A DNA stretch of 64,000 nt from Lutraria lutraria (GCA_964023205.1 OZ026844.1:25022934-25086933), one strand, 5' to 3'; positions 45,943 through 57,618 are shown, counted from the stretch's first letter. Translations and numbers: made by a program. Notes: generated from the sequence alone by a model not told the origin.

Positions 45943-48820
45943 TAGCTCACCAGAGCACGAATGTGCTCAGGGTGAGCTTTTGTGATCGCCCGGCGTCCAT
46001 CGTGCATCGTTACGAATACGTGGCGTCCATGTTTACTTAAAACAACATCTCCTCCTACACCCCTATGCCAATTGCAACCAAACTTGGCTGGAATGATCCT
46101 TGGGTGGTCCCCTTTCAAAGTTGTTCAAAAAATTAAATTTCATTAAAAATTCTGGTTGCTATGGCAACAAATTGAAAAAACTTAAAAAATCTTCTTGTCT
46201 GAAACCACAGGGCCTAGAGCTTAGATATTTGGTATGTAGCATTGTCTAATGGAACTCTACAAAGATTGTTCAAATTATTTTCCTAGGGTCAAAATTGGCT
46301 CCGCCCCGGGGGTAACTTGATTTTACATAGACTTATATAGGAAATTTAAAAAATCTTCTTGTCAAAAACTACAATGCCTAGAGCTTTGATATTTGGTGTG
46401 GAGCATAGTCTAGTGGACCTCTACCAAGTTTGTTCAAATTATTGCCCTAGGGTCAAAATTGGCCCCGCCCCGGGGGTCACTTGATTTATATAGACTTATA
46501 TAGGAAAATTTAAAAAATCTTCCTCTCCGAAACCGCAAGGCCTAGAGCTTAGATATTTTGTATGTGGCATTGTCTAGTGGACCTCTACCAAGTTTGTTCA
46601 AATTATGGCCCCGGTGTCAAAATTGGCCCTGCCCTGGGGTTTATTCTATTTTATAAAGGAAAATTTAAAAAATCTTCTTCTCCGAAACCACAAGGCCTAG
46701 AGCTAAGATATTTGGTATGTAGCATTGTCTAGTGGACCTCTACCAAGTTTGTTCAAATTATTGCCCTAGGGTCAAAATTGGCCCGCCCCGAGGGTCACTT
46801 GATTTATATAGACTTATATAGGAAAATTAAAAAAATCTTCTTCTCCGAAACCGCAAGGCCTAGAGCTTAGATATTTTGTATGTGGCATTGTCTAGTGGAC
46901 CACTACCAAGTTTGTTGAAATTATGGCCCCGGTGTCAAAATTGGCCCTGCCCTGGGGTTTATTCTATTTTATATAGGAAAATTTAAAAAATCTTCTTCTC
47001 CGAAACCACAAGGCCTAGAGCTAAGATATTTGGTATGTAGCATTGTCTAGTGGACCTCTACCAAGTTTGTTCAAATTATTGCCCTAGGGTCAAAATTGGC
47101 CCCGCCCCGGGGGTCACTTGATTTATATAGACTTATATAGGAAAATTTAAAAAATCTTCTTCTCCGAAACCGCAAGGCCTAGAGCTTAGATATTTTGTAT
47201 GTGGCATTGTCTAGTGGACCTCTACCAAGTTTGTTCAAATTATGGCCCCGGTGTCAAAATTGGCCCTGCCCTGGGGTTTATTCTATTTTATAAAGGAAAA
47301 TTTAAAAAATCTTCTTCTCCGAAACCACAAGGCCTAGAGCTAAGATATTTGGTATGTAGCATTGTCTAGTGGACCTCTACCAAGTTTGTTCAAATTATTG
47401 CCCTAGGGTCAAAATTGGCCCCGCCCCGAGGGTCACTTGATTTATATAGACTTATATAGGAAAATTTAAAAAATCTTCTTCTCCGAAACCGCAAGGCCTA
47501 GAGCTTAGATATTTTGTATGTGGCATTGTCTAGTGGACCACTACCAAGTTTGTTGAAATTATGGCCCCGGTGTCAAAATTGGCCCTGCCCTGGGGTTTAT
47601 TCTATTTTATATAGGAAAATTTAAAAAATCTTCTTCTCCGAAACCACAAGGCCTAGAGCTAAGATATTTGGTATGTAGCATTGTCTAGTGGACCTCTACC
47701 AAGTTTGTTCAAATTATTGCCCTAGGGTCAAAATTGGCCCCGCCCCGGGGGTCACTTGATTTATATAGACTTATATAGGAAAATTTAAAAAATCTTCTTC
47801 TCCGAAACCACAAGGCCTAGAGCTAAGATATTTTGTATGTAGCATTGTCTAGTGGACCTCTACCAAGTTTGTTCAAATTATTGCCCTAGGGTCAAAATTG
47901 GCCCCGCCCCGAGGGTCACTTGATTTATATAGACTTATATAGGAAAATTAAAAAAATCTTCTTCTCCGAAACCGCAAGGCCTAGAGCTTAGATATTTTGT
48001 ATGTGGCATTGTCTAGTGGACCTCTACCAAGTTTGTTCAAATTATGGCCCCAGTGTCAAAATTGGCCCTGCCCTGGGGTTTATTCTATTTTATATAGGAA
48101 AATTTAAAAAATCTTCTTCTCCGAAACCACAAGGCCTAGAGCTAAGATATTTGGTATGTAGCATTGTCTAGTGGACCTCTACCAAGTTTGTTCAAATTAT
48201 TGCCCTAGGGTCAAAATTGGCCCCGCCCCGGGGGTCACTTGATTTATATAGACTTATATAGGAAAATTTAAAAAATCTTCTTCTCCGAAACCACAAGGCC
48301 TAGAGCTAAGATATTTGTTATGTAGCATTGTCTAGTGGACCTCTACCAAGTTTGTTCAAATTATTGCCCTAGGGTCAAAATTGGCCCCACCCCGGGGGTC
48401 ACTTGATTTATATAGACTTATATAGGAAAATTTAAAAAATCTTCTCCGAAACCGCAAGGCCTAGAGCTTAGATATTTTGTATGTGGCATTGTGTAGTGGA
48501 CCTCTTCCAAGTTTGTTCAAATTATGGCCCCGGGGTCAAAATTAGCCCTGCCCTGGGGTTTAATCTATTTTATATAGGAAAATTAAAAAAAATCTTCTTC
48601 TCCGAAACCAGTGACAAGGCCTAGAGCTAAGATATTTGGTATCTAGCTTTGTCTAATGGACCTCTTTAAAATCTGTTCATATAATGGCCATGGGATAAAA
48701 AACGGCCCAGATGGGTCACTTGATCTTACTTAGACTCGTATAGAAAACTTCAACAATGTTAATCTCCAAATGACCTTTTCTCCTGGTGAGCATTTATAGG
48801 GCCATCATGGCCCTCTTGTT
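45943..48820 (+). mobile_element. Tandem-core element family E, large array (about 16 units)
   Basis: Opens with the hairpin AGCTCACC-AGAGCAC-GAAT-GTGCTC-AGGGTGAGCT and a GCCCGGCGTCCATCGTGC seed. About 16 units of roughly 160 bp follow. Two unit types alternate: A (GGCCCCGCCCCGGGGGTCAC, GATTTATATAGACTTATATA) and B (TATGTGGCATTGTCTAGTGG, GGCCCTGCCCTGGGGTTTAT), giving a higher-order AB repeat of about 317 bp in the middle. It ends GGTGAGCATTTATAGGGCC, a GGGCCATCATGGCCC hairpin and CTCTTGTT. It lies in the T-rich 3'UTR of the LINE. Confidence 0.9.
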
Positions 48821-48903
48821 TTGTTTTTTTGTATTGTATATTTGTTTTGTTTCGACGATGTACATTGTACAAGTCTCTAATAAAAGTTCTGTTCTGTTCT
48901 GTT

Positions 48904-49684
48904 CATAATGCAAATAAACATACATTTGTTCATGCTTTTATTTTTCCTTTTCCACACGATCCAATCGGTTAACATGGTTTAAAATTATAAACAGATACAT
49001 GGACATAGTAAAGTAAAAACACTTCCAAATCATGCTTATACATTAATGTTGAAATTGTACAAACCTATCCTCAATAGGAAAATACAGCTATCCTAGGGGT
49101 TAAATGTTGTCATTTGAAACTACTTCGATCAAAAACCTGAGAGCCATATGCTATAGAAACTTGGTGTCTATATTTCTCATCACGTAAGTTGTATTGTAAA
49201 CTACATTAGTTTTATACTTCTTATTAAAATACTTATAAAGTAAATATACAAAGATATGCGAAAGTGCATTTCATACAACAACTACATGTACAATATTCGT
49301 CAATTTGATGCAATAAAGTCCGTATACTGTACTTCACAATGTTTTATCAATATTCTAACACTAGATACTGTTCTCCAATTGATGTCACATCAAACATAAC
49401 AATCATCGGATATTAAGGTAGCATCTTGAACATGTTGCATCTTGCTCTTGCGTTCCTCTCAAACGGTTTATGGTTATATTTCCATCGCCCAGTAAGTCAG
49501 TCTTTGGCTTGTGTCGAACTGGTTATTCCTGATTGAATAAAACACATATATATACTAGTAGCTACTGAAACATATCCGATACTTATCATTTTAAATAATT
49601 ATGTATGCTAGACTTAGTGTTTATTGATACATGTAGGGTTATACAGGAGCTGTCTTGATTTTGGGGAAACAGACTTATGATTCT
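48904..49684. other. Right interior of the 10.47 kb element, no gene seen
   Basis: Non-coding AT-rich sequence between the LINE tail and the right TIR. No transposase-like frame. Confidence 0.5.
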
Positions 49685-50168
49685 CAAGTACGCAAAAAGC
49701 TCCTGCTGTGCACCCGTTTCAGCTGCTGTCCACCCTTCTTATTCCTACGCTGCTGTCCACCAAAAATCTCAGATATTCGTTGTACTAGGAAATACGTTGT
49801 TATATGTACCAAAAGTCTAATTTTAAGCACCTGCATTACAACTTATGGATAAAAATGTGTGTCGATATGCGAACAAGTCAATTTTCTGGACAAAAAGATC
49901 GAAAAATACTAAATGAGCTGCTGTGCACCACGGAATTTTTCTCTCGCTTCAATTTTCTAGTCCAAGGTAACTTTTATACCAGAGGTACCTAGTAAATACT
50001 ATGGGTATCAGTGTGTCCAGAAATTTGGGTAGCATGTTCTTTGCTACAGCAGAAATTTGAAAGAAACGCGAAATCGAAGAAATAAGCAAAAAATTACCTT
50101 TTTCATCCAAGATGGCGGCTTTTTGTTTACGTTTTGGATGGTGCACAGCAGCGGGTATACCGGCACTG
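49685..50168 (-). repeat. Right TIR of the 10.47 kb element
   Basis: Inverted copy of 39701-40185 with scattered substitutions and one small indel near 49768 (an extra ATCTCAGAT-type insert). Ends ..CCGGCACTG at 50168, next to CTAAT. Confidence 0.85.
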
Positions 50169-50765
50169 CTAATAATATTTTCAGTAAATGTGTATAACCA
50201 AAAGATTTTGGACAAGTTCGATTATGGACGGAATCGGACCCAAACTTCAAGAGTTATGGGCCCTTGATTTTGAAAATTTGCTATATTTTAGCTTGTTTAC
50301 ACACTAGCTCCTTCATTTATACACCGATCCTAATAATATTTTCAGTAAATGAGTATAACCAAAAGAACTCGAACAAGTTCGATTATGGGCGGAATCGGAC
50401 CACATCTTCAAGAGTTATGGGCCCTTGACTTAGAAAATTTGCTATATTTTAGCTTGTTTACACACTAGCGCCTTCATTTATTCACCGATCCTAATCATAT
50501 TTACAATGAATGTGTATGACCTTATGGTTTTGGACAAGTTAAGTTATGGGTGGAATCGGAACACAACTTCAAGAGTTATGGACCCTTGGATTAGAAAATT
50601 TGCTACGTTTTAGCTTGTTTAACAGTATTATACCTTCATTGTTGGTTTTGATCTCAAAATCTACGTAAAAATGAGTTTTACGAGATGGAAACTATATTAC
50701 CTGGTCATTGATTATTGGCCTTTGTTCTCAGGTGAGCGATAAAGGGCCAATGTGGCCCTCTTGTT
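50169..50765 (+). mobile_element. Family C element, copy 2, right part
   Basis: Continues from 39700 with CTAATAATATTTTCAGTAAA, runs through about three core units and closes with CAGGTGAGCGATAAAGGGCC, a GGGCCAATGTGGCCC terminal hairpin and CTCTTGTT. Together the two halves make about 1.17 kb, the normal size for this family here. Confidence 0.85.
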
Positions 50766-51680
50766 TGAGGTTTATATTATATTTTAGGTGTTCGTATGGC
50801 TCCTTCCATTAATCGGGATGTAGAATACTGCATTTTTCACTTGAGTTGTGTTCATGTAGGTCTTTGACTTAACGCTGATTAATCTTGTACCTTGCCAACT
50901 TCCTGTTGACTATGTCAGTGATATAACAATAAAATGGCAAAGGTGTGTTTTGCAAATAGTTATAGTATTTCTCTCCACTATTTCTGACTTGATTAGAAAT
51001 CTGTGGAAAAAATAAGATCTCATTTTATCTATTGATCTCTTAGTTAATTTATGAATGTAAATCTGAGCTATGAACACTATGCATTCATGATTTGTTCGTA
51101 AAATATATAAAAGAGGTACGTGTTTATGTAAATCATTAACATGGAAAAATGTAAAATAACGTGAAAAGATTAAGTGCATGATCATATATAATTATAGAAT
51201 ATTATTTGTCTTTGACAAGAATACATCTAGGACTGCAGTTTGAAGCCTGAGACTCAAATTATGATAACATACATGTATGGTTCACAGCTGTCAGCTCATC
51301 TATCTTTGCAACTACAAATCATATATAAAAATAATATTTATGGCCATCCTTAAAAAAACGTTTGTTTGGGGTAACCCACACAGAGAATTTTCAGTGGGTA
51401 GGTGGGAAATATTTTTTTTATATTGAACCCAAAATGCTATTGAAAAACAATCTTTTTTACCCACAAGACCAAAAACGTTGAGTAGGGCCGTTTCTGGTGA
51501 GTAGGTAGCCTTACCCTAAACATAATATTTTTATGGATGGCCTGATGGTTAAAACATGCTGAATTGAGTATATTTCTGTTGTTAAAAATCTATACTACAT
51601 TATAGTAGGATGCTTCAATCTATAATGAAATATTTCCATAGTTACACAGCTTGTACAACACGGGAAATATATCTTCCTTT
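50766..51680. other. No gene seen; holds one small MITE
   Basis: AT-rich, non-coding. The only structured part is the 201 bp unit at 51342-51542. Confidence 0.4.
51342..51542. mobile_element. 201 bp MITE-like unit
   Basis: Imperfect inverted ends: GGCCATCCTTAAAAAAACG with GTTTGGGGTAACC at the left, GGTAGCCTTACCCTAAAC and TTTTTATGGATGGCC at the right. Non-coding; target duplication unclear. Confidence 0.5.
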
Positions 51681-51914
51681 TTAGCTCACCTGATTCATCA
51701 TTTTAGGATCGATGAAGGTCCGGCATCCGTCCACAATTAGTTTGTTTACACTCTAGCATCCACAGCTCTTAACGAATCGTGCTCACAATGTATATGGCCA
51801 CAATGTCTCGGCTAAGTTCGATTATGGGCAAGATCAGACAATAACTTCTAGAGTTATAGGCCCTTGACTTAGAAAATTTGCTATATTTAGCTTGTTTACA
51901 CTCTAGCGCCTTTA
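51681..51914 (+). mobile_element. Family C 5' end fused to family E
   Basis: A family C start (AGCTCACCTGATTCATCA, GGTCCGGCATCCGTCCAC) and about one and a half core units run to CTCTAGCGCCTTTA, directly followed by a family E start at 51915. Family C sequence does not resume after the E element ends at 54085, so this is a 5' C fragment joined to E. Confidence 0.75.
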
Positions 51915-54085
51915 TTAGCTCACCAGAGCACGAAGTGGCGTCCATGTTTACTTAAAACAACATCTCCTCCTACACTGATATGCCGATTGCAACCAAACTT
52001 TGCTGGAATGATCCTTGGGTGGTCCCCTTTCAAAGTTGTTCAAAAAATTAAATTTCATTAAAAACTCTGGTTGCTATGGCAACAAATAGAAAAAACTTAA
52101 AAAATCTTCTTGTCCGAAACCACAGGGCCTAGAGCTGAGATATTTGGTATGTAGCATTGTCTAATGGAACTCTACAAAGTTAACAAATTATTCCCCTGGG
52201 GTCAAAATTGGCTCCGCCCCGGGGGTAACTTGATTTTACATATACTTATATAGGAAATTTAAAAAATCTTCTTGTCAAAAACTACAATGCCTAGAGCTTT
52301 GATATTTGGTGTGTAGCATAATCTAGTGGACCTCTACAAAGTTTGTTCAAATTATTGCCTTAGGGTCAAAATTGGCCCCGCCCCGGGGGTCACTTGATTT
52401 ATATAGACTTATATAGGAAAATTTAAAAAATCTTCTTCTCCGAAACCGCAAGGCCTAAGGCTTAGATATTTTGTTTGTGGCATTGTCTAGTGGACCTCTA
52501 CCAAGTTTGTTCAAATTATGGCCCCAGGGTCAAAATTAGCCGTGCCCTGGGGTTTATTCTATTTTATATAGGAAAATTTTAAAAATCTTCTTCTCCGAAA
52601 CCACAAGGCCTAGAGCTAAGATATTTGGTATGTAGCACTGTCTAGTGGACCTCTACCAAGTTTGTTCAAATTATTGCCCTAGGGTCAAAATTGGCCCTGC
52701 CCCGGGGGTCACTTGATTTATATAGACTTATATAGGAAAATTTAAAAAATCTTCTCCTCCGAAACCGCAAGGCCTAGAGCTTAGATATTTTGTATGTGGC
52801 ATTGTCTAGTGGACCTCTACCAAGTTTGTTCAAATTATGGCCCGGGGTCAAAATTAGCCGTGCCCTGGGGTTTATTCTATTTTATATAGGAAAATTTAAA
52901 AAATCTTCTTCTCCGAAACCACAAGGCCTAGAGCTAAGATATTTGGCATATAGCATTGTCCAGTGGACCTCTACCAAGTTTGTTCAAATTTTTGCCCTAG
53001 GGTCAAAATTGGCCCCGCCCCGGGGGTCACTTGATTTATATAGACTTATATAGGAAAATTTAAAAAATCTTCTTCTCCGAAACTGCAAGGCCTAGAGCTT
53101 AGATATTTTGTATGTAGCATTGTCTAGTGGACCTCTACCAAGTTTGTTCAAATTATGGCCCCGGGGTCAAAATTAGCCGTGCCCTGGGGTTTATTCTATT
53201 TTATATAGGAAAATTTAAAAAATCTTCTTCTCCGAAACCACAAGGCCTAGAGCTAAGATATTTGGTATGTAGCATTGTCTACTGGACCTCTACCAAGTTT
53301 GTACAAATTATTGCCCTTGGGTCAAAATTGGCCCCGCCCCAGGGGTCACTTGATTTATATAGACTTATATAGGAAAATTAAAAAAATCTTCTTCTCCGAA
53401 ACAACAAGGCCTAGAGCTAAGATATTTGGTATGTAGCATTATCTAGTGGACCTCTACCAAGCTTGTTCAAATTATTGCCCTAGGGTCAAAATTGGCCCTG
53501 CCCTGGGGTTTATTCTATTTTATATAGGAAAATTTAAAAAATCTTCTTCTCAGAAACCACAAGGCCTAGAGCTAAGATATTTGGTATGTAGCATTGTCTA
53601 GTGGACCTCTACCAAGTTTGTACAAATTATTGCCCTAGGGTCAAAATTGGCCCCGCCCCGGGGGTCACTTGATTTATATAGACTTATATAGGAAAATTTA
53701 AAAAATCTTCTTCTCCGAAACCGCAAGGCGTACAGCTTAGATATTTTGTATGTGGCATTGTCTAGTGGACCTCTATCAAGTTTGTTCAAATTATGGCCCC
53801 GGGGTCAAAATTAGCCCTGCCCTGGGGTTTATTCTATTTTATATAGGAACATTTTAAAAAATCTTCTTCTCCGAAACCACAAGGCCTAGAGCTAAGATAT
53901 TTGGTATCTAGCTTTGTCTAATGGACCTCTTTTAAATCTGTTCATATAATGGCCATGGGATAAAAAACGGCCCAGATGGGTCACTTGATCTTACTTAGAC
54001 TCGTATAGAAAACTTCAACAATGTTAATCTCCAAATGACCTTTTCTCCTGGTGAGCATTTATAGGGCCATCATGGCCCTCTTGTT
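51915..54085 (+). mobile_element. Tandem-core element family E, copy with about 13 units
   Basis: Hairpin start AGCTCACCAGAGCACGAAGT is shortened (the returning arm is missing), followed by cores of the same A and B types as 45943-48820, also alternating. Open frames at 52790-53789 are repeat artefacts. It ends GGTGAGCATTTATAGGGCC, a GGGCCATCATGGCCC hairpin and CTCTTGTT at 54085. Confidence 0.88.
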
Positions 54086-55629
54086 TTATAACGTCCTCGG
54101 TTCGTTAGATACTTGACTTGATTCTGTACCCAAAACCCCGCTGTTTTTTACGTAATACGCCATAGATAAATAATGAAAACAAGTATCAAAATTCTTAGGC
54201 ACTGTTCCCTAGATTAACATTTCTGCTACAAAATACCAAAAACCGCTTTGAAAGCATATAAGACTGCAATGTTAATTAGAAAATGACACCTTCTGTGTTT
54301 TTTTAAGCTGAGCAATTAACAATTTAAGTGTTGGATCATTATCGTCTCATGAAATCAACAAATTTGACCCACCCCTTTCAATTTCGATAGCCAATCAAAA
54401 TCGCTAATGTTTATGGTTCAATAATTGAAACCACGCCCATGTTTGCTGTCTAGAAAGAGATTTTATAACAAATTTTTGTCATTAATGAATTAATAGTGTC
54501 ATATCGTACCAATACAATGTGCATTACGTTATTGATTTTTAACGCTGATAAGGAAAAGTCGATAAAGGGGTGCAGTATTTATCGCAATAAAACACCATTT
54601 TTAAGCGTTCGGTTAGAATTTTTTGTTGCTTGGTATTAAAGTATGATATTTAATCTTTGTAAATAACGTAAAATATCATTTTACGTTATTTCAGCGATTT
54701 TAACCAATGCCAATACGTTAAAACTGTCTAAAAAAATTATGGCTAAATTATTGATACTCTTTTAAAAATAGCTTGCTCATTAAGCTTGGAGCTTGAGGGG
54801 TGGTTCACCTAATCCCGAAATAGAGAGTTTGTGACTCATAAGACGTGCATGTAACAACATTATCTTCCGTGCAATACCATTAGCATCATAAACTATAGGT
54901 TTACAAGTCTAATTACTCTACACAGGGTAAGTTTATGGTGTTTAACTGAAAATAATATAGGGCGTTCATTTCATGATCTCTGGGGTAGAAATATGGCCCC
55001 ATTTCTCTCCTCAATGAATATACATTTTCCCCAATTTTCTGAAAAAATTCCCCTCCCAGAGAAGTTTTTTGTGTAAATCGATTTAAACAACTCGCGTGTC
55101 CCAGAAATACATGTGGAAATGTAATACAACAGCTGTTGTTAAAGCTTGAACTTGACTTTTTGTCAAGTAAATACCGGTATGTATTACTGATAGTATTGTT
55201 GTCAATATTATTGTTAAAAGACAAAATTCGCCAATGTAAAACCTCTTGTCATCAAAAAGGTGTTACCAACACTTTTGTAATACTATTTGTTCAGTATGCT
55301 TGTACGAATACATGCATTACATTTGCAGCCTTAGGGTTAATCTTAATTGAAACAAAGTGAAACTTAAACAATGCAAACAATATCGGTTTATTTGTCATAC
55401 CCTATGTACAACTTAAATCGTCGGCATATATACACAAACTAAATTAAAACCGATAAAACAATATATGTCAATTTAAGAAATTAAAACAAATATCGATTTT
55501 CAGCCATTGTGTTAACTCCTGTTTGATCCCAAGTAATTAGCACCTCTTCAGTCTACATGCATTTATTCAATACAGTTTATCCTCACATGACACAATATAT
55601 TTAGTAAAACGTTAAAAATGGTGGAAATG
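54086..55629. other. No gene seen
   Basis: AT-rich, non-coding by eye. Open frames at 54913-55224 (-) and 55136-55360 (+) have no motif support. Confidence 0.4.
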
Positions 55630-56110
55630 GTTTAATTTTGGCGGATAAGGAGGCAGACATGGATTTTGCCAAATTTTGCACCCACAGAAATAAAGACGTA
55701 TACAGTATTTCATCCCCATATCATGGGCAAGGGAGCCTTCCCCAAAAACAAAGAAGCTCCCTTATGCAATGAGTTATATTGATCTGCCCTGGTATTGGCG
55801 ATTTCAGACATCAAAATTCCATACACTGATTTTAAATTTTCCATTTTTAACTCTATCCGATCTTCCTGGCAGTCCCAATGGGATGCCGACATCAACAAAC
55901 TTGACTCTGTCAAACCAACCCTCGGTGAATGGCACCCCTCTTACAGGTCCAATCATTGAGAAGAAGTAATATTATCTAGATGCAGAATTGGTCATTCTCG
56001 TTTAACTCAATCTTGACTTCTCACCGGAGATGATATCATTATGCCAGAATGTATTCCATGCAGAGACCTCATTCTATCAGACATACTCTTGTTGACTGCA
56101 TCGACCTTCA
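55630..56110 (+). pseudogene. LINE remnant: RNase H end and C-terminal knuckle region
   Basis: A frame near 55650 reads LADKEADMDFAKF, resembling the NEKADxxAK box of LINE RNase H. From 55866 another frame reads WQSQWDADINKLDSVKPTLG, EWHPSYRSNH, stop, EEVILSRCRIGHSRLTQS, stop, LLTGDDIIMPECIPCRDLIL. This is the conserved C-terminus (WxxxW..REEV.L.RLRIGHTRLTH..C.PC) of Jockey/I-type LINEs with RNase H. Several stops and a frame change show it is dead. It differs from the LINE at 41.5-48.9 kb. Confidence 0.75.
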
Positions 56111-56379
56111 GCCAATCCATATATAACATTTTATCCATTTGATTTATTTTAAAACCTGTTCATGCCGGTCATCCTTCATTCTTATTAATACATTATTTCA
56201 TGACTTTTGAATCTTTATTGCACACTATATGACCATTTATTGTTGATGCGCCATAAAACAACACTGAACAAACATCTGTTGATCTGTGTTTGAGGGTGTG
56301 TGTTGTGTGAATCAATTGTTATATTAATGTTTCATTTCAGATATGATCCAATTCCTGTGAAGTTCGGTGGTATTGTTTT

Positions 56380-57618
56380 TAGCTCACCAGAGCACAAAGT
56401 GCTCATGGTGAGCTATTGTGATCGCGTGATGTCCGTCGTCCGCGTTTGTGTGTCAACAATTGCTTTAAAGAACATCTCCTTCTTAACCAGTTGGCCAATT
56501 TCAACGAAACTTTACATGGATGTTCCTTGCATGAAGATGTTAAAAAAATTGAATTTCATTAAAAACTCTGCTTGTCCAAAACCACAGGGCCTAGAGCTTA
56601 GATATTTGGTGTGTAGCATTGTCTAGTGGACCTCTACCAAGTTTGTTCAAATGATTGTCCTATGGTCAAAATTGGCCCCACCAAGGGGTCACTTGATTTT
56701 ATATAGACTTATATAGGAAAATTTTAAAAATCTTCTTGTCAAAAAACTACAATGCCAAGAGCTTAGATATTTGATGTGTAGCATTATCTAGTGGACCTCT
56801 ACCAAGTTTGTTCAAATTATTGTCCTAGGGTCAAAATTGGCCCCACCCAGGGGTCACTTGATTTTATTTAGACTTATATAGGAAAATTTAACAAATCTTC
56901 TTGTCAGAAACTACAATGCCTAGAGCTTAGATATTTGGTGTGTAGCATTATCTAGTGGACCTCTACCAAGTTTGTTCAAATTTTTGCCCTAGGGTTAAAA
57001 TTGGCCCTGCCCCAGGGGTCACTTGATTTTACATAGACTTGTATAGGGAAATTTTAAAAATCTTCTTGTCAGAAACTACAATGCCTAGAGTTTAGATATT
57101 TGGTGTGTAGAATTGTCGAGTGGACCTCTACCAAGTTTGTTCAAATTATTGCCTTAGGGTCAAAATTGGCCCCGCCCCAGGGTCACTTGATTCATATAGG
57201 CTTATATAGGAAAATTTAACAAATCTTCTTGGCCGAAACCACAATGCCTAGAGCCTAGATATTTTGTATGTAGCATTATCTAGTGGACCTCTAACAAGTT
57301 TGTTCAAATGATTGCCCTGGCCTTGCCCTGGGGTTTACTCTAATCTATTTAGGAAAATTGACATGATTTATATAGGCTTATATAGGAGAATAAGAAAATC
57401 TTCTTGTTCAAAACCTTGAGGCCTAGAGCTTACATATTTTGTATGTAGCATTGTCTGGTGGATATCTACCAAGTTTGTTTAAATTATTGCTGTAGGGGCA
57501 AAATTGGCCCCACTCCAGGGTCACTTAATTTTACAAAGGCTTATGATAATTTTCTCTATAATAGGCTATAAGTCTTTTTATCTGGTGAGCGATATAGGAC
57601 CATCATGGCCCTCTTGTT
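56380..57618 (+). mobile_element. Tandem-core element family E, copy ending at SLC35B4
   Basis: Hairpin AGCTCACC-AGAGCAC-AAA-GTGCTC-ATGGTGAGCT, then about seven cores with CTACAATGCCTAGAGCTTAG and TAGTGGACCTCTACCAAG. It ends GGTGAGCGATATAGGACC, a worn GGACCATCATGGCCC hairpin and CTCTTGTT at 57618. It lies immediately upstream of the first SLC35B4 coding exon (ATG 57647). Confidence 0.88.

Larger units (their letters stand above)
41571..48903 (+). mobile_element. LINE (non-LTR retrotransposon) broken by three later insertions
   Basis: LINE sequence is in four parts: 41571-42822, 44590-45112, 45661-45942 and 48821-48903. Interruptions are a 1,767 bp TIR element (42823-44589, TATA duplicated), a 544 bp MITE (45113-45656, TTAA duplicated) and a family E array (45943-48820). 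Removing each, with one copy of the target duplication, rejoins the reading frame exactly. The 3' end is AATAAAAG followed by GTTCTGTTCTGTTCTGTTC. The endonuclease domain is missing, so the copy is 5'-truncated. Net length is about 2.1 kb. A sister 3' end is at 15386-15828. Confidence 0.9.
39701..50168. mobile_element. 10.47 kb element with about 480 bp terminal inverted repeats
   Basis: The left TIR (39701 to about 40185) and right TIR (about 49685-50168) are about 95% identical inverted copies, starting CAGTGCCGGTATACCCGCTG. CTAAT flanks both (39696-39700, 50169-50173), and the outer sequence is one family C element interrupted at this point, so this is one insertion with a 5 bp target duplication. 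Each TIR carries five G(T)GCACAGCAGC / GGTGGACAGCAGC motifs in both orientations, likely transposase-binding sites, and a GCCGCCATCTTGG (YY1-like) box. No transposase is visible. The interior is mostly a LINE with later insertions (41571-48903); without it the element is about 3.1 kb. Confidence 0.85.

Noticed and set aside
45943..48820. Regular repeats that could suggest a CRISPR array
   Set aside because: Units are about 160 bp and nearly identical throughout with no unique spacers; the genome is eukaryotic.
52790..53789. Open frames with repeated GLELRYL and SSSPKPQ phrases
   Set aside because: They are translations of family E tandem units on either strand, not a repeat protein.
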